Assembly (NCBI GenBank): GCA_003447895.1 | Contig: DLYC01000241.1 | Location: 1-12,352, forward strand | Reading direction: 5' to 3' | Source of the DNA: Lachnospiraceae bacterium | GTDB lineage: Bacteria; Bacillota; Clostridia; Lachnospirales; Lachnospiraceae | DNA length: 12,352 nt | Shown: piece after piece, positions 1-6,801 of the stretch | How positions within the stretch are numbered: the first letter of the stretch is position 1 | Layout: the number at the start of each line of letters is the position of its first letter | Program-made: the position numbers and the translations under genes | Notes under the pieces: model-generated | Databases searched by the model: none | Seen by the model: only the letters and a program-made list of their open reading frames with translations | Told to the model about the DNA's origin: nothing

Positions 1-42
1 TCCTTCGCTTAATGCGACAGCCCCACCCATACAGCAATATTA
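1..42. other. Non-coding window edge after the S51 gene, possible terminator arm
   Basis: After the S51 stop the minus strand reads GGGGCTGTCGCATTAAGC. This resembles the rising arm of a GC-rich intrinsic terminator, but the second arm would lie outside the window, so it cannot be confirmed. Confidence 0.25.
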
Positions 43-792
43 TTAAGCCAATTTCAGCACTTCTCCATACTCACAAACTTGTCTGATCTTCCCGTCCGCA
101 ATTCGGTAAGCTTCTCCGCGAACTTCCTTCCTGTCCTCCGTCTGCAGTACAAAACTTCCGTCCACGATCGCATAGAAAGTTCTTCCGACGCTGTCAGGAT
201 ATGTAATATCTTCCATCAGCCGCATTCCGTCGATCCAGTCATTCTTAACGGCCTGATAGTGCGGCAGGACATTCACATCTGTGAGTCCTAATCCACGAAT
301 GAATTTCTGATAGGATGGATCTACTGCTTCGCCTGGCATCTCCGGTTGTGCATAGACTACATCCGCGCAGTTCATGCTGCCGGCACTGATTCCCATGACG
401 ATTCCGTCCCAACCGTATCCGTTTAAAAAAGCCTCCCGCAACCCAATTTCATCAAAAAAATCTTTCTCCGTTGGCACATGGCCACCGCCGAGGATCACCA
501 TATCATAACTGCCCAGATTCGATACAGTATCTTTCCCATTGCGTCGGTCGCAGAGATCCATGCATTCCAGAGACAATCCGGTCTCTCTGAAAATCCTCTC
601 GAAGTCCTCTCTCATGTGGTCGTTTACAGAGTATTCATCCGGGAACGCAGAGATGAGAAGGCAGCGTGTATCTTCTTTCCAATAGCGCTTTAGTTCGTCC
701 ACCAAGCCATTGGATGGATCCAGTCCCCTGAAGGACGGCGCTTCCGCACTTCTATAGGCCCCCATGGGGCTGCTTGTCATAAATACTTTCAT
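43..792 (-). CDS. Peptidase S51 (dipeptidase E-like) family protein
   Basis: A 249-residue protein of the S51 peptidase family, whose members include aspartyl dipeptidase PepE and cyanophycinase, with a fold like class I glutamine amidotransferases. The nucleophile elbow is G-I-S-A-G with Ser136, preceded by the glycine-rich L-G-G-G-H at 101-105. A likely catalytic His178 lies in L-P-H-Y. No signal peptide or membrane segment is visible, so it is cytoplasmic. Its length is near the usual 230-250. AGGAAA lies upstream of the ATG, and the gene starts 69 nt after the isomerase stop, so the two may be cotranscribed. PepE enzymes cleave Asp-X dipeptides, but in this divergent branch the substrate is uncertain. 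The G-G-G-H in place of the usual G-G-G-N or G-G-G-D may alter specificity. Confidence 0.87.
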   Translation of the reverse strand: MKVFMTSSPMGAYRSAEAPSFRGLDPSNGLVDELKRYWKEDTRCLLISAFPDEYSVNDHMREDFERIFRETGLSLECMDLCDRRNGKDTVSNLGSYDMVILGGGHVPTEKDFFDEIGLREAFLNGYGWDGIVMGISAGSMNCADVVYAQPEMPGEAVDPSYQKFIRGLGLTDVNVLPHYQAVKNDWIDGMRLMEDITYPDSVGRTFYAIVDGSFVLQTEDRKEVRGEAYRIADGKIRQVCEYGEVLKLA

Positions 793-861
793 CTGGCTTT
801 TCCTGTTAGTCTTCTTTTATCTCAACAAGTCGATTTTCCACTGGCTTATCAGTATTTCCCA

Positions 862-1329
862 TCACCCATGTGTCTTCCTATCAACTTCGTTCATATCCGC
901 AAATTTCTCTCTGAGTCTCGCGGCAGATTCCGGCGGGAACGACTCGCCGAATTCCGTATCAAGGAAAGTCTTCACCATGCGGCGGGCGAGATCGTGTGCC
1001 ACAATGTTGCCTCCCAGCGCCAGCACGTTGCAGTTTGTAATCGCACGCGCCATCCTGGCTGTATGCAGCGACTCGCACAGTCCGCAGTAGACGCCCGGAT
1101 AGCGGTTTGCCACCAGGTTGACGCCCATTCCGGTTCCGCACATTACGATCCCGAAAGGATACTCGCCCTTTGAAATGCTCTCTCCGATGATGGATCCCGC
1201 TTCGATATAGGTGAGATCGTCGCGGGAAGTCGCATCGACAAACTCATATCCCTCTTTAGCCAAAAAATCGACGATCGCATTCTTCAGATGCACTGCCGAT
1301 GCCTCAGCGCAGACAATCACTTCTTTCAT
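862..1329 (-). CDS. RpiB/LacA/LacB-family sugar-phosphate isomerase, divergent
   Basis: A 155-residue member of the ribose-5-phosphate isomerase B family, which interconverts aldose and ketose phosphates. The start M-K-E-V-I-V-C is set by AGGAG nine bases upstream and by alignment with the E. coli RpiB N-terminus as I recall it. The family core is clear: G-I-V-M-C-G-T-G-M-G-V with catalytic-type Cys64, then A-R-M-A-R and N-V-L-A-L-G-G. However, the Asp-His pair expected at positions 9-10 is Glu9-Ala10, and the His of the A-R-x-H-N segment is Ile97. Substrate-ring opening by the usual histidine is therefore doubtful. It may act on another sugar phosphate, such as a tetrulose or hexulose phosphate, or use a different base. 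It lies 115 nt past the ANTAR stop behind the terminator, with the S51 peptidase gene 69 nt downstream. I do not assign rpiB. Confidence 0.85.
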   Translation of the reverse strand: MKEVIVCAEASAVHLKNAIVDFLAKEGYEFVDATSRDDLTYIEAGSIIGESISKGEYPFGIVMCGTGMGVNLVANRYPGVYCGLCESLHTARMARAITNCNVLALGGNIVAHDLARRMVKTFLDTEFGESFPPESAARLREKFADMNEVDRKTHG

Positions 1330-1390
1330 AATGGACTCCTTTCTCTTACTGCTTCTTTCCAATACTGATTTCTCTCAGGTTAATTAAAAG

Positions 1391-1436
1391 TATAAAACAA
1401 AACACCTGCCGCTTGCTATCCGGCAGGTGTAAAAAC
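1391..1436 (-). terminator. Rho-independent terminator of the glutamine operon
   Basis: ACACCTGCCG (1402-1411) and CGGCAGGTGT (1421-1430) form a perfect 10-bp stem with a nine-base loop. On the minus strand it is followed by TTTTGTTTTATACTTTT. It begins 15 nt after the ANTAR stop codon. The other side is also A/T-rich (TTTTT), so it may work in both directions. This separates the operon from the downstream isomerase gene. Confidence 0.92.
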
Positions 1437-1444
1437 ATGTTCAA

Positions 1445-2044
1445 TTATTGCAGGATCTCCTCCGCCACCTCTTTTTTGGTGAGGCTCCTATCCATGGCTT
1501 CTTTCTCGAGATAATAGTGCGCTTCTTCCTCTGTCATCCCCCGCGTCTGTATCAGGTAAAGCTTGGCGCGGGTAATGACCCTGATCTCGCTGAGGTTCTT
1601 TCTAAGGCGCGCCAGCTCTTTGTCTTTGTCATCCATCACTGTGCGGATCCGCAGCATAAAAGACGCCGCTTCCGCCAGCACCTGCCTCTTAAAAGGCATC
1701 GCGATGACAAAAACCTGCTGATTCCGGCACTGATAGCTGACCTGTTCGTAGGCCTCCTGCCGCACTAGCAGGATTGTCATCAGCTGCGGATGTCTCTGCG
1801 CCACATCAATGATACCTTCCACGCCGGTTCCGTCGCTGAGCGGCATGACCGCAATCAGAAGGTCTGCGGGCGCCTGGGCTCCCGCGCCGGATACACCTCG
1901 CCGGATCTGCTCAAGCGTCGCAGCCTGCAGAACCCGCAGCTGCCCCGCTCCGGATACGCCGCGGAGGATCTGCCTAAGAAGCTGAATGCTCTCCTCCTTG
2001 CCTGCTGCCGTAAGGACATGGCAGGTCTTATTTCTTCCCTTCAT
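1445..2044 (-). CDS. ANTAR-domain antiterminator with degenerate receiver
   Basis: A 199-residue regulator. Residues about 7-130 resemble a response-regulator receiver. About 135-155 is a likely coiled coil (D-D-K-D-K-E-L-A-R-L-R-K-N-L). Residues about 150-199 form an ANTAR domain, with V-I-T-R-A-K-L-Y-L-I-Q, then M-T-E-E-E-A-H-Y-Y-L and E-V-A-E-E-I-L. ANTAR proteins bind paired hexaloop RNA hairpins and prevent transcription termination. The receiver lacks its phosphorylation residues: the N-terminal acidic pair is replaced (L-T-A-A), the acceptor strand reads L-L-I-A-V-M-P without Asp, and the Lys of K-P-F is Met (A-M-P-F). It therefore probably senses something other than a phosphoryl group, perhaps by protein contact. 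Its ATG lies within the synthetase gene, a 17-nt overlap suggesting translational coupling. An in-frame duplication (R-G-V-S-G-A-G, twice) sits in the receiver. A strong terminator follows. Its targets are likely nitrogen genes, by inference. Confidence 0.9.
   Translation of the reverse strand: MKGRNKTCHVLTAAGKEESIQLLRQILRGVSGAGQLRVLQAATLEQIRRGVSGAGAQAPADLLIAVMPLSDGTGVEGIIDVAQRHPQLMTILLVRQEAYEQVSYQCRNQQVFVIAMPFKRQVLAEAASFMLRIRTVMDDKDKELARLRKNLSEIRVITRAKLYLIQTRGMTEEEAHYYLEKEAMDRSLTKKEVAEEILQ
1881..1973 (-). repeat. 30-nt direct repeat inside the ANTAR gene
   Basis: Copies at 1881-1910 and 1944-1973 agree at 25 of 30 bases and are 63 nt apart, which keeps frame. They encode Q-I-R-R-G-V-S-G-A-G and Q-I-L-R-G-V-S-G-A-G in the receiver-like domain. 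The similarity extends to bases that do not change the amino acid, so recent duplication is more likely than peptide convergence. Confidence 0.8.
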
Positions 2045-3254
2045 ATGCGTACGCCTCCAGGCACGACGCAGGCACGCAGCGTTTCACCAGCTCGCTCTCC
2101 ATCGCGCATTGCATTGCCTCCTGTCTGGATGCCGGGAGCTGTTCCAATCCTCGCATCAGAGCCGGATCTTCTTTGTACAGGTTTGCCTCAATAGACTGCG
2201 GGGGCGTCATGTTTTGACCCATGCCCTCCAGTCCCGCATAGATCAGCAGTGTAAAGGCCAGATAGGGATTGGCCAAAGGGTCCGGGGAGCGCAGCTCAAT
2301 TCTCCTGCGTCCGGACGGATCTGCAGGGACCCGGATCAGCTGGGAGCGGTTCTGCCCCGACCAGCTGATGTAACGCGGTGCCTCCATGCGGCCAAAGCGC
2401 CAGTAGGACTGCTCCGAGGGATTGAGGAACAGCGTGATCTCGCGAATGTGCTTGAGAATGCCGGCCATAAAGGCGTCCAGATCCGCCTTTCTGTCTTCGC
2501 CGTCGATGCGGTGAACCGAGATATTGAGGTGCATGCCGTTGCCAGGCTTGTCCGCGATGGGCTTGGGTGAGAAATCCGCCGCATAGCCGTCCGCCGCGCA
2601 GATGCTGCGCACCGCCCACTTGAAGGTGGATGTGTTGTCGGCCGCTGTCAGCGGATCGCCGTAGCGGAAGTCAATCTCCATCTGGCCGGGACCCTGCTCG
2701 TGATGGGAGGATTCAGGGGTAATACCCATCTCCACAAGCGCATAGCAAATGTCCCTGCGCAGGTTCTCGCCCGCGTCCAGAGGATCCACATCCATGTAGC
2801 CCGCCTGATCGATGGGCTCGTCGGTCCTTCGTCCGCGCTCATCCTGACGGAAGACATAGAACTCCACTTCCGGACCGAATTTCACTTCCACACCTCTCGA
2901 CCGCGCTTCCTGCATCGCTTTTTTAAGCATATAGCGGGTGTCGCGCTCAAAGGGCGTGCCGTCCGGATAGACGATATCGCAGAACATGCGGCATACTCTG
3001 CCGTCTGCGGGTCTCCAGGGAACGATTGAGATGGTGGAGGGATCCGGTCTCAGAAACAGATCGCTGCGGATGTCCGCATCGAAGCCTGCGATTGCGGCTC
3101 CATCAATGGAGATGCCGTATTTCATAGCTCTCTCCAGCTCTCCTGACATGATCGCGATATTCTTCTGTGTTCCGAACACGTCAAAATATGCCAGCCTTAT
3201 AAATTCAACATCGTTTTCTTCTATAAATTCTCGGATTTCCCTATAGCTTTGCAT
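2028..3254 (-). CDS. Type I-like glutamine synthetase family protein
   Basis: A 408-residue member of the type I glutamine synthetase family, expected to make glutamine from glutamate, ammonia and ATP. Visible active-site pieces: metal ligands E129 and E131 (F-G-P-E-V-E-F), E186 and E193 in the H-H-E-Q-G-P-G-Q-M-E-I-D block, H242 in N-G-M-H-L-N, R308 in N-R-S-Q-L-I-R, and E320 and R322 in R-I-E-L-R-S-P-D. The N-terminal beta-grasp is present (F-I-R-L-A-Y-F-D-V-F-G-T). The C-terminus ends about 35 residues earlier than in well-known type I enzymes near 443 residues. The ATG at 3254 has GAGGT eleven bases upstream, rather far. The HHEQGPGQ form is one I associate with clostridial synthetases next to ANTAR regulators, and that neighbour is present. 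A related gamma-glutamyl ligase remains possible, so I give no symbol. Confidence 0.88.
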   Translation of the reverse strand: MQSYREIREFIEENDVEFIRLAYFDVFGTQKNIAIMSGELERAMKYGISIDGAAIAGFDADIRSDLFLRPDPSTISIVPWRPADGRVCRMFCDIVYPDGTPFERDTRYMLKKAMQEARSRGVEVKFGPEVEFYVFRQDERGRRTDEPIDQAGYMDVDPLDAGENLRRDICYALVEMGITPESSHHEQGPGQMEIDFRYGDPLTAADNTSTFKWAVRSICAADGYAADFSPKPIADKPGNGMHLNISVHRIDGEDRKADLDAFMAGILKHIREITLFLNPSEQSYWRFGRMEAPRYISWSGQNRSQLIRVPADPSGRRRIELRSPDPLANPYLAFTLLIYAGLEGMGQNMTPPQSIEANLYKEDPALMRGLEQLPASRQEAMQCAMESELVKRCVPASCLEAYAYEGKK

Positions 3255-3331
3255 TCTGCTCTATTACCTCATTTGCTTTTTTCGTGTCCTTGCTGCCCCG
3301 GCATAGCTGCCTGGCCGCATCTTGTACCGGT

Positions 3332-4969
3332 TCACTTTACTTTCCGGCTCACTGCCGCCATCACAAGACCCGCAAAGAGCGGATGCGCGCGGTTGGGCCT
3401 GGACTTAAATTCGGGGTGTCCCTGTGTTCCAATATAATATGGATGCCGGTTCCATTCAATCATTTCCACAATCCTGCCATCCGGTGAGATCCCGGAAAGA
3501 GTCAGTCCGGCGGCTGCCAGCTGCTCCCGCAGTTCGTTGTTTACTTCATAGCGGTGGCGGTGCCTCTCCTGGATTTCTTCCTTGCCGAACAGTCTGTGTG
3601 CCAGCGTCCCTCTTACAAGCTTACAGGGATACGCGCCAAGGCGCATGGTCCCGCCCAGCTGCGTGACGCCGGCCTGTTCCGGCATCAGGTCGATGACCGG
3701 ATGTTCTGTGTCAGGATTAAGTTCAGAGCTGTTGGCATCCTTCCAGCCCACCACATTCCTTGCAAATTCGACCAGAGCCATCTGCATACCCAGGCAGATC
3801 CCTAGGAAGGGGATTCCTTTCGTTCTCGCATACTGCGCAGCCAGGATCATGCCCTCTGTGCCGCGGTTTCCAAAGCCGCCGGGGATGATCATACCGTCAA
3901 TCCCATAGAATACTTCGTCCAATCTCTCCGGTTCCTTTTCAAGTTCCTCGGAATCCACCCAGCGGATCTTCACTTGCGCGTCATTGGAGAAGCCGCCGTG
4001 GTGGAGCGCCTCAACGACGCTCAGATAGGAGTCGTGGAGCTGTGTGTATTTTCCGACAAGCGCGATCGTCACTTTTACTTTGGGGTTCTGCATTGCGTGC
4101 ACGATCCGCTTCCAGTCGGAGAGATCCGGCTCCGGGCAGGGAATCCGCAGACAGTCGCAGACCGCCTCGGCCAGATGCTCCTCTTCCATCATGAGCGGGA
4201 CCTCGTAGATCGAGGAGGCATTGAGATTCTGCAGAACATGGGTAACCGGGACATTGCAAAACAGAGCGATCTTGTCCCGCATGGCCTGCGGGATCTCATA
4301 TTCAGACCTGCACACAATGATATCTGCTCTTATTCCCATCCTCTGCAATTCGCGGACGCTGGCCTGGGTCGGCTTGGTCTTGAGCTCCTCCGAGCCGTGC
4401 AGATAGGGCATCAGTGTCACATGGATCATGCAGCAGGTGCCCTGCGGCTTTTCCTGCATGAACTGGCGGATCGCCTCATAGATGGGCTGCGATTCGATAT
4501 CTCCGACTGTGCCGCCCACCTCGATGATCGCGATGGAGGTATCCGACCTCTGGGGTAGTTTGTCATCGCTCGAACTCTGCGGTTCCACATAAAACCGGCT
4601 CTTGATCTCATTGGTCACATGGGGGATGACCTGCACGGTCCCGCCGCCGTAATCGCCCCGGCGCTCTTTGTTGAGGACGGACCAGTATATTTTGCCCGAG
4701 GTCACGTTGGAATTGTGGTCCAGACTCTCGTCGATAAACCGCTCATAGTGGCCAAGATCGAGGTCCGTCTCCGTCCCGTCGTCGGTCACGAAGACTTCCC
4801 CGTGCTGTATGGGGTTCATCGTGCCCGGGTCCAAATTCAGATAGGGGTCAAACTTCTGCATGGTCACTTTATAGCCGCGGGCCTTGAGCAGCCTTCCCAG
4901 AGAAGCCGCCGTGATCCCCTTTCCCAGGCCGGAAACAACGCCTCCGGTCACAAATACATATTTGGTCAT
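3332..4969 (-). CDS. pyrG: CTP synthase
   Basis: PyrG (545 residues from [10 protein letters not shown]) converts UTP to CTP using ATP and glutamine-derived ammonia. The N-terminal amidoligase domain shows S-G-L-G-K-G at 14-18 with the adjoining ATP site, and [11 protein letters not shown] at 150-160. The C-terminal class I amidotransferase domain shows the nucleophile Cys392 in G-I-C-L-G, with His518 and Glu520 completing the triad (G-H-P-E). I chose the start from the conserved N-terminus and an AGGAGG five bases away. An in-frame GTG with an identical ribosome binding site would add 46 residues of repeat-derived sequence. Residues about 130-144 ([15 protein letters not shown]) look inserted before the E-V-G-G-T block and match the gltD repeat. 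It lies between GOGAT and a glutamine synthetase, which suits a glutamine-consuming enzyme. Confidence 0.97.
   Translation of the reverse strand: MTKYVFVTGGVVSGLGKGITAASLGRLLKARGYKVTMQKFDPYLNLDPGTMNPIQHGEVFVTDDGTETDLDLGHYERFIDESLDHNSNVTSGKIYWSVLNKERRGDYGGGTVQVIPHVTNEIKSRFYVEPQSSSDDKLPQRSDTSIAIIEVGGTVGDIESQPIYEAIRQFMQEKPQGTCCMIHVTLMPYLHGSEELKTKPTQASVRELQRMGIRADIIVCRSEYEIPQAMRDKIALFCNVPVTHVLQNLNASSIYEVPLMMEEEHLAEAVCDCLRIPCPEPDLSDWKRIVHAMQNPKVKVTIALVGKYTQLHDSYLSVVEALHHGGFSNDAQVKIRWVDSEELEKEPERLDEVFYGIDGMIIPGGFGNRGTEGMILAAQYARTKGIPFLGICLGMQMALVEFARNVVGWKDANSSELNPDTEHPVIDLMPEQAGVTQLGGTMRLGAYPCKLVRGTLAHRLFGKEEIQERHRHRYEVNNELREQLAAAGLTLSGISPDGRIVEMIEWNRHPYYIGTQGHPEFKSRPNRAHPLFAGLVMAAVSRKVK
4541..4585 (-). 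repeat. Copy of the 27-nt gltD repeat inside pyrG (about 1.5 units)
   Basis: On the coding strand, 4564-4541 reads D-K-L-P-Q-R-S-D with core CTACCCCAGAGGTC, identical to the core of the third gltD unit. It is preceded by a half unit reading P-Q-S-S-S-D, which resembles the second gltD unit. It is in frame and in the same orientation as in gltD, in a segment where other CTP synthases are shorter as I recall them. Confidence 0.85.
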
Positions 4970-4998
4970 CTTTCCCTCCTTGTCGAAGCGCTTTGCGC
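4969..4998 (-). repeat. Downstream copy of 30-nt direct repeat, contains the pyrG RBS
   Basis: Exact match to 5108-5137. AGGAGG (4975-4980) sits five bases before the pyrG ATG, whose A is the last base of the repeat. This copy therefore supplies the normal translation signal of pyrG. Confidence 0.92.
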
Positions 4999-5109
4999 GA
5001 AGACACGCGAGGCGAATCTCAAATTCGCCGATGCGATCCCCAAGGTTTGTGGCGCTTTGGCACAAACCTTGTGAGTGAAAAACCAGCTCATCAGAGTGAT
5101 TTTTCACTC
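4999..5109. repeat. Hairpin-rich spacer between the two 30-nt repeats
   Basis: Three inverted repeats are packed into about 110 bp. GGCGAAT/ATTCGCC lies at 5011-5017 and 5023-5029. CAAGGTTTGTG/CACAAACCTTG lies at 5041-5051 and 5061-5071. GAGTGAAAAA/TTTTTCACTC lies at 5073-5082 and 5100-5109, with a nested AGAGTGA/TCACTCT at 5093-5099 and 5104-5110. All arms are perfect. The frame leading into pyrG stays open throughout. With its flanking repeats this looks like a composite of small palindromic elements that landed in the pyrG leader. A regulatory leader is the alternative. Confidence 0.88.
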
Positions 5110-5137
5110 TTTCCCTCCTTGTCGAAGCGCTTTGCGC
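5108..5137 (-). repeat. Upstream copy of 30-nt direct repeat carrying a duplicate RBS
   Basis: This is identical over 30 nt to 4969-4998. On the minus strand it contains the palindrome GCGCAAAGCGC and then AAGGAGGGAAAGA, so it carries a full copy of the pyrG ribosome binding site. It is followed directly by GTG at 5107-5105, in frame with pyrG 46 codons upstream of the conserved start. Confidence 0.92.
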
Positions 5138-5168
5138 CGTATCTTTAAACTCTGCCAAAACACACCGA

Positions 5169-5205
5169 GGCAGCCCGGCGGTACAAGAACCTTCCGGGCT
5201 GTGCC
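5169..5205 (-). terminator. Hairpin after gltD, possible weak terminator or attenuator
   Basis: CAGCCCGG (5171-5178) and CCGGGCTG (5194-5201) are exact complements with a 15-nt loop, and two further pairs form across a small bulge. It lies 13-49 nt past the gltD stop. On the transcribed strand the stem is followed by CTCGGTGTGTTTTGG, which has only a short, broken T-run. I read it as a leaky or non-terminating hairpin within the operon, perhaps adjusting gltD versus pyrG message levels. Confidence 0.45.
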
Positions 5206-5217
5206 ATTTTACGTTTT

Positions 5218-6780
5218 TTACTGCTCCCGCAGCGATGTGTATCCCATCAGGAATTCATCAACTTCCCTCGCGCATCCTCTGCCTTCCACGACGTTCCACA
5301 CCACCAGGGACTGTCCTCTGTGCATGTCGCCTGCCGTGAATACTTTGTCCACATTCGTTCTGTAGTGGTCGGGTCCCTCCTTGGTCTCCACGTTGCCTCG
5401 CGTCGTCAGATGTACGCCGAAAGCCTCTGCCGTATAGGGCTCGCACCCAAGAAATCCGGCTGCAATCAGGAGCAGGCCGCAAGGGATGACCTTTTCCGTC
5501 CCCTCTGTCTCGACAAGCTTGCCATTTTCAAAGTGGACTTCCACGGTCCTGATCTTCCAGAGTTTGCCTTTTCTCAAGATCAGTTCTTTGACAGTTGTCC
5601 CAAATACACGCGGATCATGGCCGAATCTGGCAATCGCTTCCTGGTGGCCGTAATCGGTCTTGAGGACTTTGGGCCATTCAGGCCAGGGATTTGCTTCCGC
5701 TCTGACCACGGGCGGCGCCGGCATCATCTCCAGTGCCGTCACACTGGCACACCCTTGTCGCAGAACGGTTCCAATACAGTCGTTGCCGGTATCTCCGCCG
5801 CCGACGATCACAACATGTTTTCCTTTTGCGTCACCGCGCCGGTTTTTGCTGCCGCTCAGAACTCTTTTGGTGCTCTGTGTGAGGTAGTCCACAGCAAAGT
5901 AGACGCCGGGGACCTGGTCGGCTGACCTCTGGGGTAGCTTGTCGTTATCTGAACTCTGGGGGACCTTGTCGTTTTCCGACCTCTGGGGGACCTTGTCGCC
6001 TGCCGTCTCGGTGATGGCAACGGAGAGGGGTCTCGGTCTTTTGGCACCGCAGGCAAGTACGACCGCGTCATAGGTGTCCATAATCTCTGCCGCGATGGCG
6101 CCTTCCACGTTGACGCCGGTCCGGAAGGTCACGCCTTCCGCCTCCATGAGCTTCCTGCGCCTCTCTATCACGGACTTATCCAGCTTCATGTTGGGAATTC
6201 CGTACATGAGAAGCCCGCCGATCCGGTCCTCCCGCTCAAAGACCGTCACATGATGCCCCCTGTGATTGAGCTGATCCGCTGTCGCAAGGCCGGAAGGCCC
6301 GCTGCCGATGACAGCAACTCTCTTGCCGCTTCTGTGCAACGGGATTCTCGGCGTCATCCATCCGTTCCTGAATGCCGTCTCAATGATATAGAGTTCGTTG
6401 TCGTGGATCGTGACCGGCTCGCCGTTCATCCCGCAGATACAGGCCTTTTCGCAGAGTGCCGGGCAAACCCGCCCGGTGAACTCCGGGAAGTTGCTGGTCT
6501 TAAGAAGTCTGGACAGCGCGTGCCTGGGGTGGTCCAGATATACCTGGTCGTTCCACTCCGGGATCATATTGTGAAGGGGACACCCCGTGACCATCCCGGA
6601 GAGCTTCATCGCACTCTGGCACATGGGAACGCCGCAGTTCATGCAGCGCGCCCCCTGCTCCCTTCTCTCCTCATCGCCAAGCGGCAGGTGAAACTCCAGA
6701 TAGTCCGACAGTCTCTCCAGAGGCTGCCTGTCAACATTATTTACTCTTTGATATTCCAGAAATCCTGTCGGTTTTCCCAT
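5218..6780 (-). CDS. gltD: Glutamate synthase, NADPH small subunit
   Basis: GltD (520 residues) passes electrons from NADPH through FAD and iron-sulfur clusters to GltB. Visible in order: N-terminal cluster cysteines C46, C49, C54 and C67, then C106, C110, C114 and C116; the FAD-binding G-S-G-P-S-G at 159-164; the NAD(P)H-binding G-G-G-D-T-G-N-D motif near 350; and the C-terminal FAD motif [10 protein letters not shown]. The start at [10 protein letters not shown] is set by GAGGTG and by family conservation. The protein is about 28 residues longer than I expect. The surplus is a tandem D-K-V-P-Q-R-S-type repeat at about 262-291, between the first FAD segment and the conserved P-G-V-Y-F-A-V-D block. 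Its position 132 nt after gltB confirms the pair. An NADPH rather than NADH preference is assumed from the family. Confidence 0.96.
   Translation of the reverse strand: MGKPTGFLEYQRVNNVDRQPLERLSDYLEFHLPLGDEERREQGARCMNCGVPMCQSAMKLSGMVTGCPLHNMIPEWNDQVYLDHPRHALSRLLKTSNFPEFTGRVCPALCEKACICGMNGEPVTIHDNELYIIETAFRNGWMTPRIPLHRSGKRVAVIGSGPSGLATADQLNHRGHHVTVFEREDRIGGLLMYGIPNMKLDKSVIERRRKLMEAEGVTFRTGVNVEGAIAAEIMDTYDAVVLACGAKRPRPLSVAITETAGDKVPQRSENDKVPQSSDNDKLPQRSADQVPGVYFAVDYLTQSTKRVLSGSKNRRGDAKGKHVVIVGGGDTGNDCIGTVLRQGCASVTALEMMPAPPVVRAEANPWPEWPKVLKTDYGHQEAIARFGHDPRVFGTTVKELILRKGKLWKIRTVEVHFENGKLVETEGTEKVIPCGLLLIAAGFLGCEPYTAEAFGVHLTTRGNVETKEGPDHYRTNVDKVFTAGDMHRGQSLVVWNVVEGRGCAREVDEFLMGYTSLREQ
5908..5997 (-). 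repeat. 27-nt tandem repeat inside gltD (about 3.5 copies)
   Basis: Coding-strand units run 5997-5971, 5970-5944 and 5943-5920, the last one codon short, with a partial unit at 5919-5908. They encode [26 protein letters not shown] and D-Q-V-P. The nucleotide core is CCCCAGAG(G/T)TC. Closely matching cores occur in pyrG (same orientation) and gltB (opposite orientation). The unit length preserves frame. The repeat replaces a short loop, so the fold is probably tolerated. Origin and function are unknown to me. Confidence 0.93.
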
Positions 6781-6784
6781 AACA

Positions 6785-6790
6785 CACCTC
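6785..6790 (-). promoter_or_regulatory. Ribosome binding site deciding the gltD start
   Basis: GAGGTG lies four bases upstream of the ATG at 6780 and supports the [10 protein letters not shown] start, which matches the conserved N-terminus of the family. An in-frame ATG further upstream at 6843 falls inside the repeat region and has no comparable site. Confidence 0.8.
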
Positions 6791-6801
6791 TTACAATTTA
6801 G

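Noticed and set aside
793-861. Promoter or terminator between the isomerase and S51 genes
   Set aside because: No convincing -35/-10 pair and no stem with a T-run were seen.
1330-1362. Extending the isomerase gene to an ATG at 1362
   Set aside because: The ATG at 1329 has AGGAG at a good distance and matches the family N-terminus; the extension M-E-R-S-S-K-R-K is just the Shine-Dalgarno region translated.
3255-3331. ANTAR target hairpin upstream of the type I-like synthetase
   Set aside because: A small GGC/GCC hairpin with a hexaloop (AGCTAT) is present, but position 4 is T rather than G, and there is neither a second hairpin nor a following terminator.
4970-5158. Extending pyrG to an ATG at 5158
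   Set aside because: The added residues come from repeats and hairpins, and the conserved N-terminus with its adjacent AGGAGG lies at 4969. The GTG at 5107 is kept only as a hypothesis.
5908-5997. The gltD repeat as a CRISPR array
   Set aside because: Units are directly adjacent without unique spacers, lie in a coding frame and have no neighbouring cas genes.
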